From NCBI RefSeq assembly GCF_016629525.1, contig NZ_AP024269.1, positions 4,290,001-4,354,000 on the forward strand: a stretch of DNA of 64,000 nucleotides, read 5' to 3'. The stretch's first letter is position 1. Every line of letters starts with the position of its first letter. Positions 17,320 to 26,062 of the stretch are shown here, in pieces. Source of the DNA: Kaistia sp. 32K. GTDB lineage: Bacteria; Pseudomonadota; Alphaproteobacteria; Rhizobiales; Kaistiaceae. The translations under genes and the position numbers were made by a program. The notes beneath the pieces are model-generated. The model ran no database searches, was not told the DNA's origin, and saw only the letters and a program-made list of their open reading frames with translations.

Positions 17320-19200
17320 TCAGAGCACCGCCTGCGCCACTTCCCGCTCGCTGACGCCCTCGTCGAACTGGTAGCGGTAGAGCTTCTCGTAGACGCCGCC
17401 GAGCCGGACGAGCTCCGGATGGGTGCCGACCTCGACGACGCGGCCGCGCTCGATCACCGCGATCTTGTCGGCGCTCAGGATGGTCGCCAGGCGGTGGGCG
17501 ATGACGATCGTCGTGCGCCCCTCCACCAGCTTGTCGAGCGCGATCTGGATCATGTGCTCGGATTCCGAATCGAGCGCCGAGGTGGCCTCGTCGAGCAGCA
17601 GGATCGGCGCGTTCTTCAGGATGGCGCGGGCGATCGCGATGCGCTGGCGCTGGCCGCCGGAAAGCTGCACGCCGTTCTCGCCGACATTGCTCTGGAAGCC
17701 CTCGGGCAGGCCCTGGATGAAATCATAGGCGAAGGCATCGCGGGCGGCCGCCTCGACCTCGGCATCGGTCGCGCCCAGCCGGCCGACGCGGATGTTGTCG
17801 GCGACGGTGCCGGAGAACAGGAACACGTCCTGGCTGACGAAGGCGATCTGGTGCCGCAGCGAGCCGACCGAGACGGTGCGGATGTCCTGACCGTCGACGA
17901 GGACGGCGCCGCCCTCGACGTCATAGAAGCGCTGGATCAGCGACAGGATGGTCGACTTGCCGCCGCCCGAGGGCCCGACGAGCGCGAGGCGCTGGCCATG
18001 GTCAACCGACAGGTTGATGCCGCTCAGCACCGGCTCCTTCTTGCGGTAGGCGAAGCTCACATCCTGGAGCTCGATCTTGCCGCGCGTCAGCTTCAGCGAC
18101 GGACGATCGTCCGCCTCCGTCAGGCTCTGCGGGTGGTCGAGAATGCCGAACATCATGCGCACGGGGATCAGGCTCTCGGCGATGCCGACATTCATGCGGG
18201 CGAGCCGCTTCGCCGGCTCGTAGGCGAGCAGCAGCGCCGTGATGAAGGACATGAACTCGCCCGGCGTCTTGCCGGCCGAGATGGTCGCCCAGCCGGCATA
18301 GAGGATGACGAGGCCGATCGAGATGCCGCCCAGCGTTTCCATCAGCGGACTGGTGCGGGCCTGCAGCTGCGCGATCTTGTTGGCGCGCTGCTCGACCGAC
18401 GTCACCGCCGTGGACATGCGGCCGCGCATATGATCGCCGAGGCCGAAGGCCTTGACCATCTTGGCGCCGTGCACCGTCTCCTGGATGATCGCGATGATCT
18501 GCGTGCCGGAAACGAATTCCGCCTTGGCGATATCGCGGATGCGCTTGATCAGGCCGCCGACGAAGAAGATGGCGATCGGCGCCACCAAGAGCGCGATGAT
18601 CGACATCAGCGGCGCCTGGTAGACCATGACGAAGATCAGGCCGAGCAGCGTCACGAGATCGCGGCCGAGGCTGAGGACGATGGTGTCGAGAATATTGCGG
18701 ATGGCGTTCGATCCGCCCGAGATCGACATGATCAGCTCGCTCGAGGCGCGATCATTGTAGAAATCGAGGCCGAACTTCAGGCAGCGGTCATAGAAGCGCT
18801 TCTGGTTCTCCGCGACGATGCGGTTACCGATGCGGCTCTGGATGACCACCTGGCCGTAGGTCGCGAAGCCCTTGACGATGAAGATCAGCATGACGCCGAA
18901 GGACAGCACCCAGAGCATCTTGACGTTCTGGTCGACGAAAATCTGGTTGACGACGTCGCGCATGATCCAGGCGGACAGCGACGTCATCGCCGCGACGATG
19001 AACAGAAAGACGAAAGAAATCATGTAGCCGGTGCGGTGATCGCGGAAGTTGGCGCGCAGGATGCGCGCCACGACGCCGATCGTTCCCTCGTCATTGTTGA
19101 CGATCGCACGGTAGAAATCGCCCCAGCGACGCAGATTGAGCTTTTTATCCTCGGGAGGAAGCGGCGTCTGGGGATGCGATTGAGCCTGGGGCTTGGTCAT
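17320..19200 (-). CDS. ABC transporter, fused permease-ATPase (MsbA-like exporter)
   Basis: Protein of 626 aa. The ATG at 19200 (MTKPQAQSHPQT) is used; the frame continues upstream only through non-coding sequence. A hydrophilic N-terminus of ~50 residues precedes a six-span exporter domain (TGYMISFVFLFIVAAMTSL, VLSFGVMLIFIVKGFATY, LVTLLGLIFVMV and others) and an ATPase domain: Walker A GPSGGGKST, signature LSGGQRQRIAIARAIL, Walker B ILLLDEATSALD. The form is that of bacterial half-transporters that flip lipid-linked molecules (MsbA, lipid A) or export peptides or glucans. It probably works as an inner-membrane homodimer. The substrate cannot be fixed; a housekeeping lipid flippase role is likely. 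Confidence 0.88.
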   Translation of the reverse strand: MTKPQAQSHPQTPLPPEDKKLNLRRWGDFYRAIVNNDEGTIGVVARILRANFRDHRTGYMISFVFLFIVAAMTSLSAWIMRDVVNQIFVDQNVKMLWVLSFGVMLIFIVKGFATYGQVVIQSRIGNRIVAENQKRFYDRCLKFGLDFYNDRASSELIMSISGGSNAIRNILDTIVLSLGRDLVTLLGLIFVMVYQAPLMSIIALLVAPIAIFFVGGLIKRIRDIAKAEFVSGTQIIAIIQETVHGAKMVKAFGLGDHMRGRMSTAVTSVEQRANKIAQLQARTSPLMETLGGISIGLVILYAGWATISAGKTPGEFMSFITALLLAYEPAKRLARMNVGIAESLIPVRMMFGILDHPQSLTEADDRPSLKLTRGKIELQDVSFAYRKKEPVLSGINLSVDHGQRLALVGPSGGGKSTILSLIQRFYDVEGGAVLVDGQDIRTVSVGSLRHQIAFVSQDVFLFSGTVADNIRVGRLGATDAEVEAAARDAFAYDFIQGLPEGFQSNVGENGVQLSGGQRQRIAIARAILKNAPILLLDEATSALDSESEHMIQIALDKLVEGRTTIVIAHRLATILSADKIAVIERGRVVEVGTHPELVRLGGVYEKLYRYQFDEGVSEREVAQAVL

Positions 19201-19537
19201 TTGCGCGCGGTCCGGCGTCCTGCAGACGCACGCAGACCTCTGCTCCGTCCTGTTGCTGACAGCGCCTTTTATCGGCTGCGGCGAGCGCTGTCCACAAATG
19301 CGCCCTGCGGCGGATTCGGGTCCCGGCCTTCGGTAGGGCCGAAGCGCGCCGTCTTCACCCGGTTTGCGCGGCTTCCCCTCTGGTGTTTCCCGGCCCGCCG
19401 GGGGATCGTAGGCATGTTGTTTGCAAAGCCGGTTTCGGTTTGCAAAGCCAGTCTCGGCTGGCAAAGCCATCTCGGGGCGAATTCCGCCCACCATCGGAGC
19501 GCGTCCTCCCCGGACCCTCCCCGAAAGGGATACCACC
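19201..19537. other. 337-bp divergent intergenic region upstream of guaD
   Basis: It separates the start of the ABC exporter (minus) from guanine deaminase (plus). No gene is seen. It holds the tandem 19-bp repeats listed separately and otherwise GC-rich sequence without a clear promoter hexamer pair. Confidence 0.6.
19420..19476. repeat. Three tandem 19-bp direct repeats upstream of guaD
   Basis: Head-to-tail units start at 19420, 19439 and 19458. The first two read TTTGCAAAGCCGGTTTCGG and TTTGCAAAGCCAGTCTCGG; the third (CTGGCAAAGCCATCTCGGG) is degenerate. The shared core is GCAAAGCC. They end about 60 bp before the guaD ATG, a position suited to regulator binding. Confidence 0.8.
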
Positions 19538-20896
19538 ATGACGCAGCGGGCGATCCGCGGTCCCGCGCTGACCTTTCGCGGCGATCCCTTCCAGCTCCCG
19601 GCGGGCGAGGCCCTGCAGTTCTGGCCCGACGCGCTGATCCGTATCGAGGATGGTCACATCGCGAGCGTCGAGGACGCGGAGACCGGGCTGGCCAGCCTAC
19701 CGGCCGGCGTGCCGCTGACGCATCATGCCGATGCGCTGATCTGCCCGGGCTTCGTCGACGCGCATGTGCATTTCCCGCAGATGCAGATGATCGGCGCCTT
19801 CGGGGCGGAACTTCTGGAATGGCTGGAGCGCTATACCTTCGTCGCCGAGCAGGACTTCGCCGACGATACGCATGCGCGCGACGTCGCGGGACGGTTCCTA
19901 CGAGAGTTGCTGCGCGCCGGCACGACGACCGCCTCCGTCTACTGCACGGTGCATCCGCAATCGGTGGACGCCTTCTTCGAGGAATCCGAGCGCTTCAACA
20001 CGCGGATGATCGCCGGCAAGGTGCTGATGGACCGCAACGCGCCGGCGGACCTGCTCGATACGGCCGAGACCGGCTACCGGCAGTCGAAGGCGCTGATCGA
20101 ACGGTGGCACGGCCGGGGTCGCCAGCTCTACAGCATCACGCCGCGCTTCGCGCCGACCTCGACGACGGCGCAGCTCGAGGCGGCCGGCCGCCTCTGGCGC
20201 GAGCATCCCGGCACCTATGTGCAGACGCATCTGTGCGAAAATCCCGGCGAGGTCGCCTGGGTGCAGGAACTATTCCCCGAGCGCTCGAGCTATCTCGACG
20301 TCTACGACCATGCCGGCCTGACGGGTCCGCGCGCGATCTTCGGCCATGCCGTGCACATGAACGAAGAGGACTTCGCCTGCTGCCACCGCACCGGCTCGGC
20401 GCTCGCCCACTGCCCGACCTCGAACCTCTTCCTCGGCAGCGGCCTGTTCCGCATGTTCGACGCCCGGCGGATCGAGCGCCCCGTGCGCGTCGGCCTCGGC
20501 ACCGACATCGGCGCCGGCACCAGCTTCTCGCAGCTGCAGTCCCTCGGCGAGGCCTACAAGGTGGCGAAGCTCGGCGGTCATGCGCTCACCGCCGAACAGG
20601 GCTTCTATCTCGCGACCCGTGGCGGCGCCGAGGCGCTTCGGCTGGAAGACCGCATCGGCCAGATCGCGCCGGGCTTCGAGGCCGATCTCGTCGTCCTCGA
20701 CCTGAAGGCGACGCCGCTGCTGGAATTCCGCCTCGGCCATGCGCGCGATCTCGCCGAGACGCTGTTCGTGCTGATGACGCTCGGCGACGACCGCGCCATC
20801 CGCGCCACCTACATCGCCGGCGAGCCGGTCTATGAGCGCGACCGGGCCGAGCCCTTCGCCTATCCGGCGCCGGTTCCGCATGCGGTGGAGGGATAG
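19538..20896 (+). CDS. guaD: Guanine deaminase
   Basis: Protein of 452 aa with GAAAGGGA before the ATG at 19538. The amidohydrolase metal site is visible: PGFVDAHVHFPQ (HxH at about residues 76-78), HLCENPGE, the later metal histidine region IFGHAVHMNEED, and the metal aspartate in GLGTDIGAGTSFS. The PQMQMIGAFG and YTFVAEQDFAD segments are typical of guanine deaminase rather than other cyclic deaminases. It converts guanine to xanthine and ammonia in purine salvage or catabolism. No xanthine dehydrogenase or urate genes are adjacent. Confidence 0.93.
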   Translation: MTQRAIRGPALTFRGDPFQLPAGEALQFWPDALIRIEDGHIASVEDAETGLASLPAGVPLTHHADALICPGFVDAHVHFPQMQMIGAFGAELLEWLERYTFVAEQDFADDTHARDVAGRFLRELLRAGTTTASVYCTVHPQSVDAFFEESERFNTRMIAGKVLMDRNAPADLLDTAETGYRQSKALIERWHGRGRQLYSITPRFAPTSTTAQLEAAGRLWREHPGTYVQTHLCENPGEVAWVQELFPERSSYLDVYDHAGLTGPRAIFGHAVHMNEEDFACCHRTGSALAHCPTSNLFLGSGLFRMFDARRIERPVRVGLGTDIGAGTSFSQLQSLGEAYKVAKLGGHALTAEQGFYLATRGGAEALRLEDRIGQIAPGFEADLVVLDLKATPLLEFRLGHARDLAETLFVLMTLGDDRAIRATYIAGEPVYERDRAEPFAYPAPVPHAVEG

Positions 20897-20914
20897 TGCT
20901 GGGGCCGCGGACGC

Positions 20915-22324
20915 CTAGACATTGCGGATCGGCGCGTGTTCGATGCCCTTGGCGATGATCTCGCGATAGGCCTCGAAGCTCCGTTTCGGGATGCGCTTCT
21001 GGGTGTCGAAATCGACATGCACGATGCCGAAACGGCGCTCATAGCCCTGCAGCCATTCGAAATTGTCGAACAGGCTCCAGACCATGTAGCCGCGCAGGTC
21101 GACGCCGTTCTCCTTCGCCTTCAACGCCGCCTCGACGTGCCGGCGGATATAGTTGGCCCGGCGGGGATCGTTGATCGTATCGCCGTCGATCGCCTCATCG
21201 ATCGGACCGAAGCCGGCGCCGTTCTCGGTGATGTAGACCGGCGGATTGCCGTATTCGTCGCGGATGCGCTCGAGCAGGCGGCGGAGATATTCCGGGCGAA
21301 CCGGGCCGTTATAGGCGGCCGGCGCCGGATCGGGATTGGTCTCCATCCAGTTGATGCCGAGCGGCTTCTGCGGATCGTGGCGGACATAGGCCGGCGCATA
21401 GAAATTGACGCCGAGGAAATCGGGCTTGTTGGCCGCGAGCGTGGCGAGATCCGCCTCGGTGACGACGAAATCCGGGTTGAGCGCCTGGAACGAGTTCATC
21501 ACCTCGACCGGATAGCGCCCCTTGAACAGGGCATCGAGGCACCAGCGGTTGATCACCGCGTCGCCGAGCCCCGCCGACAGGATGTCGGCCGACTTGCCGG
21601 GATTCTCCGGAATCGTCGGCATCAGCGGCAGCGCCACGCCGATCTCGCCGCGATAGCCGGCCTCGCGGAAATCGCCAATCGTTAGCGCATTGGCGAGCAG
21701 CCAGTGATGCAGCGCGATCGCCTGGCGGCCATATTGCGCGTCGGTGATGGCGAAGGGGTCGCCGACGCCCGACTTGATGTTCTCGATCATCGGCTCGATC
21801 AGGAAGAGATCGATGAACGGCTCGTTGAAGGTGATGAACTTGGTCACCTTGGCGCCGAGCGCCTCGCGCACCAGGCTCGCATACTGGCGGAACCAGCCGA
21901 TCGATTCCGGGTTCGACCAGCCGCCGCGATCGTCGAGCGCCCGCGGCAGGTCCCAGTGATAGAGCGTGACAACCGGCTCGATGCCCGCTTCGAGCAGGTC
22001 GACGACGAATTGCTGGTAGTGCGCGATGCCGGCCTCGTTGACCCGCCCCACGCCGTCCGGCAACAGCCGCGCCCAGGACAGCGAGAAGCGGTAGCAATTG
22101 AGGCCGAGCTTCCGCATCAGCGCGATGTCTTCGAGATATTGCGCGCGATCATAGGCGTTGATCGCGATGTTGCCGGTTTCCTGCTTGCCGGTGACCGGCT
22201 CCGTCGCGCGATAGACGTTGGTGTAGATGTCCCAGTTCGACAGGCCCTTGCCGTCGGCCTGCCAGGCGCCCTCGACCTGATAGGCGGCGCTCGCCGCGCC
22301 CCAGAGAAACTTCATCGACCCCAT
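20915..22324 (-). CDS. GH1 beta-glucosidase
   Basis: Protein of 469 aa. The start at 22324 has an AAAGGAG site 8 bases upstream; the next ATG is three codons later. It is a complete GH1 enzyme: FLWGAASAAYQVEGAW start, acid/base Glu168 in TFNEPF, nucleophile Glu367 in ITENGAGFG, and the sugar-binding WSLFDNFEWLQGY near the end. No signal peptide is seen, so it acts in the cytoplasm on imported glycosides. It is the last gene of the importer operon, 158 bp after the second permease with a stem-loop between them. The transporter thus probably carries a beta-linked di- or oligosaccharide or glycoside, with a free hexose as product. Confidence 0.93.
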   Translation of the reverse strand: MGSMKFLWGAASAAYQVEGAWQADGKGLSNWDIYTNVYRATEPVTGKQETGNIAINAYDRAQYLEDIALMRKLGLNCYRFSLSWARLLPDGVGRVNEAGIAHYQQFVVDLLEAGIEPVVTLYHWDLPRALDDRGGWSNPESIGWFRQYASLVREALGAKVTKFITFNEPFIDLFLIEPMIENIKSGVGDPFAITDAQYGRQAIALHHWLLANALTIGDFREAGYRGEIGVALPLMPTIPENPGKSADILSAGLGDAVINRWCLDALFKGRYPVEVMNSFQALNPDFVVTEADLATLAANKPDFLGVNFYAPAYVRHDPQKPLGINWMETNPDPAPAAYNGPVRPEYLRRLLERIRDEYGNPPVYITENGAGFGPIDEAIDGDTINDPRRANYIRRHVEAALKAKENGVDLRGYMVWSLFDNFEWLQGYERRFGIVHVDFDTQKRIPKRSFEAYREIIAKGIEHAPIRNV

Positions 22325-22393
22325 GCACGACGCTCCTTTCAATGCCGCCTGCCCGACGACGGCGAGGATACGACGCTCAGAAGGCGGCATCTT

Positions 22394-22420
22394 TCGGGCG
22401 GAGCCCGCAGTTCCGCCCGA
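22394..22420 (-). terminator. Stem-loop between permease and GH1 genes
   Basis: Perfect 9-bp arms TCGGGCGGA (22394-22402) and TCCGCCCGA (22412-22420) enclose a 9-nt loop. No T-run follows on the minus strand, so it looks like an attenuator or RNA-stability element within the operon. Confidence 0.5.
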
Positions 22421-22482
22421 GCCGGCTCAGCAAGAAAGGGCGGCGATCCCCGCCGCGCCTTCAATCAGATCCGCGCCCTCGA

Positions 22483-23475
22483 TCAGCTCCGTGCCTTGGC
22501 GCCGCGGCCATAGATCAGCAGCATCGTGATGATGACGCAGCCATAGATCACCTGGCGGCCGGCCTCCGGCATCTGCATCACCGAGAGGATCGACTGCAGC
22601 AGCGTGATCAGGATGACGCCGGCGATGGTGCCGAGATAATTGCCGCGCCCGCCGAGGATGTTGGTGCCGCCCAGAACCACCGCGGCGATCGCCGGCAGCA
22701 GATAGGCGTCGCCCATGTTCTGGTAGGCCTTGTTGGAATAGCCGGCGAGCAGCACGCCGGCGAAGGCGGCCATGGCGCCGGAAAAGGCGAAGCAGCCGAT
22801 CAGCACGCGATTGGTGTTGACGCCGGAGAGATAGGCGGCAGATTCGCGATTTCCGACCGCATAGACCGCGCGGCCGAACGCCGTGCGCTTCAGGACATAG
22901 ATGACGAAGAGGCCGACCAGCGCCCAGACGAACAGCGCATTCGGGATCCCGAACAGGGTGCGCTGCACCGCCATGAAATGCATCGCCCGGGTCGCCTGGT
23001 CGAGCGGCGCGAAGCCGCCGGTGTGGAGCACCATCAGCCCCTGCACGACGGCGTTCATGCCGAGCGTGAAGATCATCGACGGCAGCCGCAGATAGGCGAC
23101 GCCGAGGCCGTTCAGCGTACCGATGAAGGCGCCGCAGAGCACGCCGAAGGGAATGCAGAGCCAGACGCCCGCCGGCCCGCCCCAGCCGACCATGGCCGTC
23201 GCCATCATCGCGCCCAGCGTCACCACCCAAGGGATCGACAGGTCGATATGGCCGAGCAGGATCACCATCATTGCGCCGGACGCGATGATGCCGAGAAAGG
23301 CTCCGACCTGCAGCTGCTGCAGCAGATATTCCGGCGACAAGAAAGCGGGCGAATAGAGCGCGCCGCCGGCGAGGATCAAAAGGATGCAGCCGAAGGCGAT
23401 CGCGACCGAGCGATCGATGCCGAAGCGTCCGGCCAGGCTCGGGCCCTTGATGGCCCCCGTTTCGACGCCGGTCAC
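22483..23475 (-). CDS. Sugar ABC transporter permease 2 (RbsC/BPD_transp_2 family)
   Basis: Protein of 330 aa. The GTG at 23473-23475 overlaps the stop of the preceding permease (GTGA), so the longer open frame above it is not used. Many hydrophobic spans and the family motif around GAMMVILLGHIDLSIPWVVTLGAMM and the later GGTNILGGRGNYLGTIAGV place it with ribose/xylose-type inner-membrane permeases. With the first permease it makes a heterodimeric channel, unlike RbsC homodimers. Its gene is followed by the GH1 gene. Confidence 0.9.
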   Translation of the reverse strand: MTGVETGAIKGPSLAGRFGIDRSVAIAFGCILLILAGGALYSPAFLSPEYLLQQLQVGAFLGIIASGAMMVILLGHIDLSIPWVVTLGAMMATAMVGWGGPAGVWLCIPFGVLCGAFIGTLNGLGVAYLRLPSMIFTLGMNAVVQGLMVLHTGGFAPLDQATRAMHFMAVQRTLFGIPNALFVWALVGLFVIYVLKRTAFGRAVYAVGNRESAAYLSGVNTNRVLIGCFAFSGAMAAFAGVLLAGYSNKAYQNMGDAYLLPAIAAVVLGGTNILGGRGNYLGTIAGVILITLLQSILSVMQMPEAGRQVIYGCVIITMLLIYGRGAKARS

Positions 23476-24467
23476 GTGAACAGCTCCAGTCGGTTGCGGA
23501 TGCGCAGGATGCGGAAGGCGCCGAGGCTGACCGCGAAGAGCAGCACGACGCCCTGGAACAGGGGCTGCCAGAGCGGCGGCAGGTCGAAGACGAACAGGAG
23601 ATCCTCGATCGTGCGGAGCACGAAGGCGCCGAAGATCGAGCCGATGGCCGAGCCCCAGCCGCCGAACAGCGAGGTTCCGCCGATGACGACGGCCGCGATC
23701 GAGTTCAGCGTGTAGGTGCCGGCGATCGGCGCCGACGCTTCGCCCGAATAGGTGTTGAAGGTCAGCATCAGCCCGCCGACCGAGGCGAGCAGGCCGGCGA
23801 GCGTATAGGCGAGCAGCTTCGCCCTCTGCACCGGCACGCCGGACATGTAGGCGGCCTGCTCGTTCGAGCCGACGGCATAGGCGGCGCGCCCGAGCACGGA
23901 GCGGCGATAGGGGATCCAGACCACCAGCACGACGACGGCGAGCACGACCAGCGCCGCCGGCACCACGCCGAACACCTGGCCGGTGAGCAGGTCCGCGATG
24001 TCGGACTGCACGTCGCCGCCGGGGCTCGGGCGGACGAACAGGGCGATGCCGTAATAGACCGCGCCCGTCGCGAGCGTCGTGATGATCGGCTGCAGCCGCC
24101 CCCAGACGACGATGGCGCCGTTGATGAAGCCCGCCAGCGCGCCGATCAAAAGCACGGCGGCGACACCGAGCAGGCCCTCGCCGATCGTGCCGACCGCGAT
24201 CGCGGAGGCGATGCAGTTGGTCATGACGAACACCATGCCGACCGAGAGGTCGAGGCCGCGCGTCAGCACCGGCAGGGTCTGCGCCATGGCGACCAGCGCC
24301 AGCAGCACCGCCTTGTTCGCCGCCGTGGTGGCGACGGCCGGCGTCAGCCCGGCGCTGTGGTTCGAGACGTAGAGCGCGAACATGACGACGAACAGGGTCG
24401 CCGCCGTCAGCACGCCCGCATTGTGGGAGATCCAGTACCGCCAGTTGCCCTTCGCGCCGGTGCTCAT
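23472..24467 (-). CDS. Sugar ABC transporter permease 1 (RbsC/BPD_transp_2 family)
   Basis: Protein of 331 aa; ATG overlaps the ATPase stop (ATGA 24464-24467) and its stop overlaps the next permease. Family motifs include AMAQTLPVLTRGLDLSVGMVF and GGTSLFGGWGSAIGSIFGAF. About eight to ten membrane spans are evident. It forms the membrane channel with the second permease. Confidence 0.9.
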   Translation of the reverse strand: MSTGAKGNWRYWISHNAGVLTAATLFVVMFALYVSNHSAGLTPAVATTAANKAVLLALVAMAQTLPVLTRGLDLSVGMVFVMTNCIASAIAVGTIGEGLLGVAAVLLIGALAGFINGAIVVWGRLQPIITTLATGAVYYGIALFVRPSPGGDVQSDIADLLTGQVFGVVPAALVVLAVVVLVVWIPYRRSVLGRAAYAVGSNEQAAYMSGVPVQRAKLLAYTLAGLLASVGGLMLTFNTYSGEASAPIAGTYTLNSIAAVVIGGTSLFGGWGSAIGSIFGAFVLRTIEDLLFVFDLPPLWQPLFQGVVLLFAVSLGAFRILRIRNRLELFT

Positions 24468-25990
24468 GCCGCCTTCTCCGCCGCGTCGATGTTGAGGGCG
24501 CTCTGCAGCAGGTTCCGCTCGGTGAGCGCGTCGCCGGCGAGCTCGCGACGAATGCGGCCGTCATAGACGACGAGCACGCGGTCGCAGCAGCCGATCAGCT
24601 CGGCATAATCGGTCGAATAGAACAGGATCGAGGCTCCCTGGTTCGCCAGCTCGCGCATCAGGCGATAGATCTCCTGCTTGGTGCCGACGTCGATGCCGCG
24701 CGTCGGATCGTTCAGGAGGATGATGCCGGGCTCCGTCATCAGCCATTTGGCCAGGACGACCTTCTGCTGATTGCCGCCCGACAGCGACGAGACCGACGCC
24801 TCGAGACTGGGCGTCTTCACCCGAAGCCTTTCGACCATGACGTCGACGGCGGCATTTTCCTTGTCGGCATCGATGCCGAAGGCGCCGAGCAGGCGCGGCA
24901 GCGCGGCGAGCGTCATGTTGTCCCGCACGCTCATCGGCAGCATCAGGCCTTCGGTCTTGCGATCCTCGGGGATCAGCGCCATCGGCAGCGGCGCGCGCAT
25001 CGCCCGGCGCGGACCCTCGAGCGGGATCGGCTTGCCGTTGACCGAGACCGAGCCCGAAACGCCCTTCAAGACGCCGAACAGGCCGAGCAGCAATTCGCGC
25101 TGCCCCTGGCCATCGAGGCCGCCGAGCCCGACGATCTCGCCCTTGCGGAGCTCGAACGACACGTCCTGGATCTCGCGGCCCCAGGAAAGGTTCGACGCGG
25201 CGAGCGCCACCGGCGCGTCCGTCCGCGGCGCGGGCTTGTCCGGATACTGGTGCGTCACCTCGCGGCCGATCATCATCTGGATGATCGCGTCGACGGAACG
25301 GTCGCCCTTCTTGAAAGTCTCGATCTTGCGGCCGTTGCGGAACACGGTGGCGGTATCGGCCAGCGCCTCGATCTCGCGCATGCGGTGCGAGACGTAGAGG
25401 ATGCCGACGCCCGACGCCTTCAGCTCGCGAATGATGCCGTAGACTCGCTCGACGTCGTCGGCGGTGAGCGCCGAGGTCGCCTCGTCGAGGATCAGGATGC
25501 GCGGGTCGCGGCCGAGCGCCTTGGCGATCTCGACCATCTGGCGGCGCGACAGCGGCAAGTCACGCACGAGTTCGAGGGGGTGCACGTCCTCGCAGCCGAC
25601 GCGCTTCAGCAGCGCGCGGGCGCGATCGCGCTGGGCGCTGGCGTTGATCATGCCGCCCCATTTCGGCGGATCGACGATGGAGAGATTGTCGGCGACCGTC
25701 ATTTCCGGCAGCAGCGACAATTCCTGGAACACGCAGACGACGCCGGCGCGCATGGCCTCGGTCGGGTTGCGAAAGCGGACCGGCCGGCCCTCGATCAGCA
25801 CCTCGCCCTCGCTCGGGTCGATGACGCCGGAGGCGATCTTGATCAGCGTCGACTTGCCGGCGCCATTCTCGCCCAGCACCGCCTGGATCTCGCCCGGATA
25901 GGCGGAAAAATCGACCTCGGTGAGCGCGGCGATGCCGCCATAGCGCTTCGAGACGCGCTTCAGTTCGAGATAAGGCTTCCGATCGGACAA
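24464..25990 (-). CDS. Sugar ABC transporter ATPase, two nucleotide-binding domains (RbsA/XylG type)
   Basis: Protein of 508 aa with two ABC domains in tandem. The first has Walker A GENGAGKST and Walker B ILILDEATSAL with the signature region LSRRQMVEIAKAL. The second has the degenerate Walker A GGLDGQGQRELL, the signature LSGGNQQKVVLAKWL and LNDPTRGIDVG. A divergent second P-loop is normal in the carbohydrate uptake family 2 (CUT2). It powers uptake by the two permeases at the inner membrane. Confidence 0.93.
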   Translation of the reverse strand: MSDRKPYLELKRVSKRYGGIAALTEVDFSAYPGEIQAVLGENGAGKSTLIKIASGVIDPSEGEVLIEGRPVRFRNPTEAMRAGVVCVFQELSLLPEMTVADNLSIVDPPKWGGMINASAQRDRARALLKRVGCEDVHPLELVRDLPLSRRQMVEIAKALGRDPRILILDEATSALTADDVERVYGIIRELKASGVGILYVSHRMREIEALADTATVFRNGRKIETFKKGDRSVDAIIQMMIGREVTHQYPDKPAPRTDAPVALAASNLSWGREIQDVSFELRKGEIVGLGGLDGQGQRELLLGLFGVLKGVSGSVSVNGKPIPLEGPRRAMRAPLPMALIPEDRKTEGLMLPMSVRDNMTLAALPRLLGAFGIDADKENAAVDVMVERLRVKTPSLEASVSSLSGGNQQKVVLAKWLMTEPGIILLNDPTRGIDVGTKQEIYRLMRELANQGASILFYSTDYAELIGCCDRVLVVYDGRIRRELAGDALTERNLLQSALNIDAAEKAA

Positions 25991-26019
25991 GGCATCGACC
26001 CACGCGAGAAGAATCGGAA

Positions 26020-26050
26020 CCGGCCGGCGGGCACGAAGCCCGCCAGCCGG
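26020..26050 (-). terminator. Intra-operon stem-loop after the binding-protein gene
   Basis: Arms 26020-26032 and 26038-26050 (CCGGCCGGCGGGC / GCCCGCCAGCCGG, one mismatch) enclose a 5-nt loop in the 72-bp gap between the binding-protein stop and the ATPase start. It probably protects the upstream mRNA or reduces read-through. Confidence 0.6.
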
Positions 26051-26062
26051 AAAGAATGACGA

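Noticed and set aside
19420..19476. CRISPR array
   Set aside because: Units are directly adjacent with no spacers, only three in number, and no cas gene is present.
17314..20835. An 1173-codon open frame on the plus strand across the ABC exporter and into guaD
   Set aside because: It covers one gene antisense and the other out of frame, both well supported. Composition is that of a GC-skew artefact.
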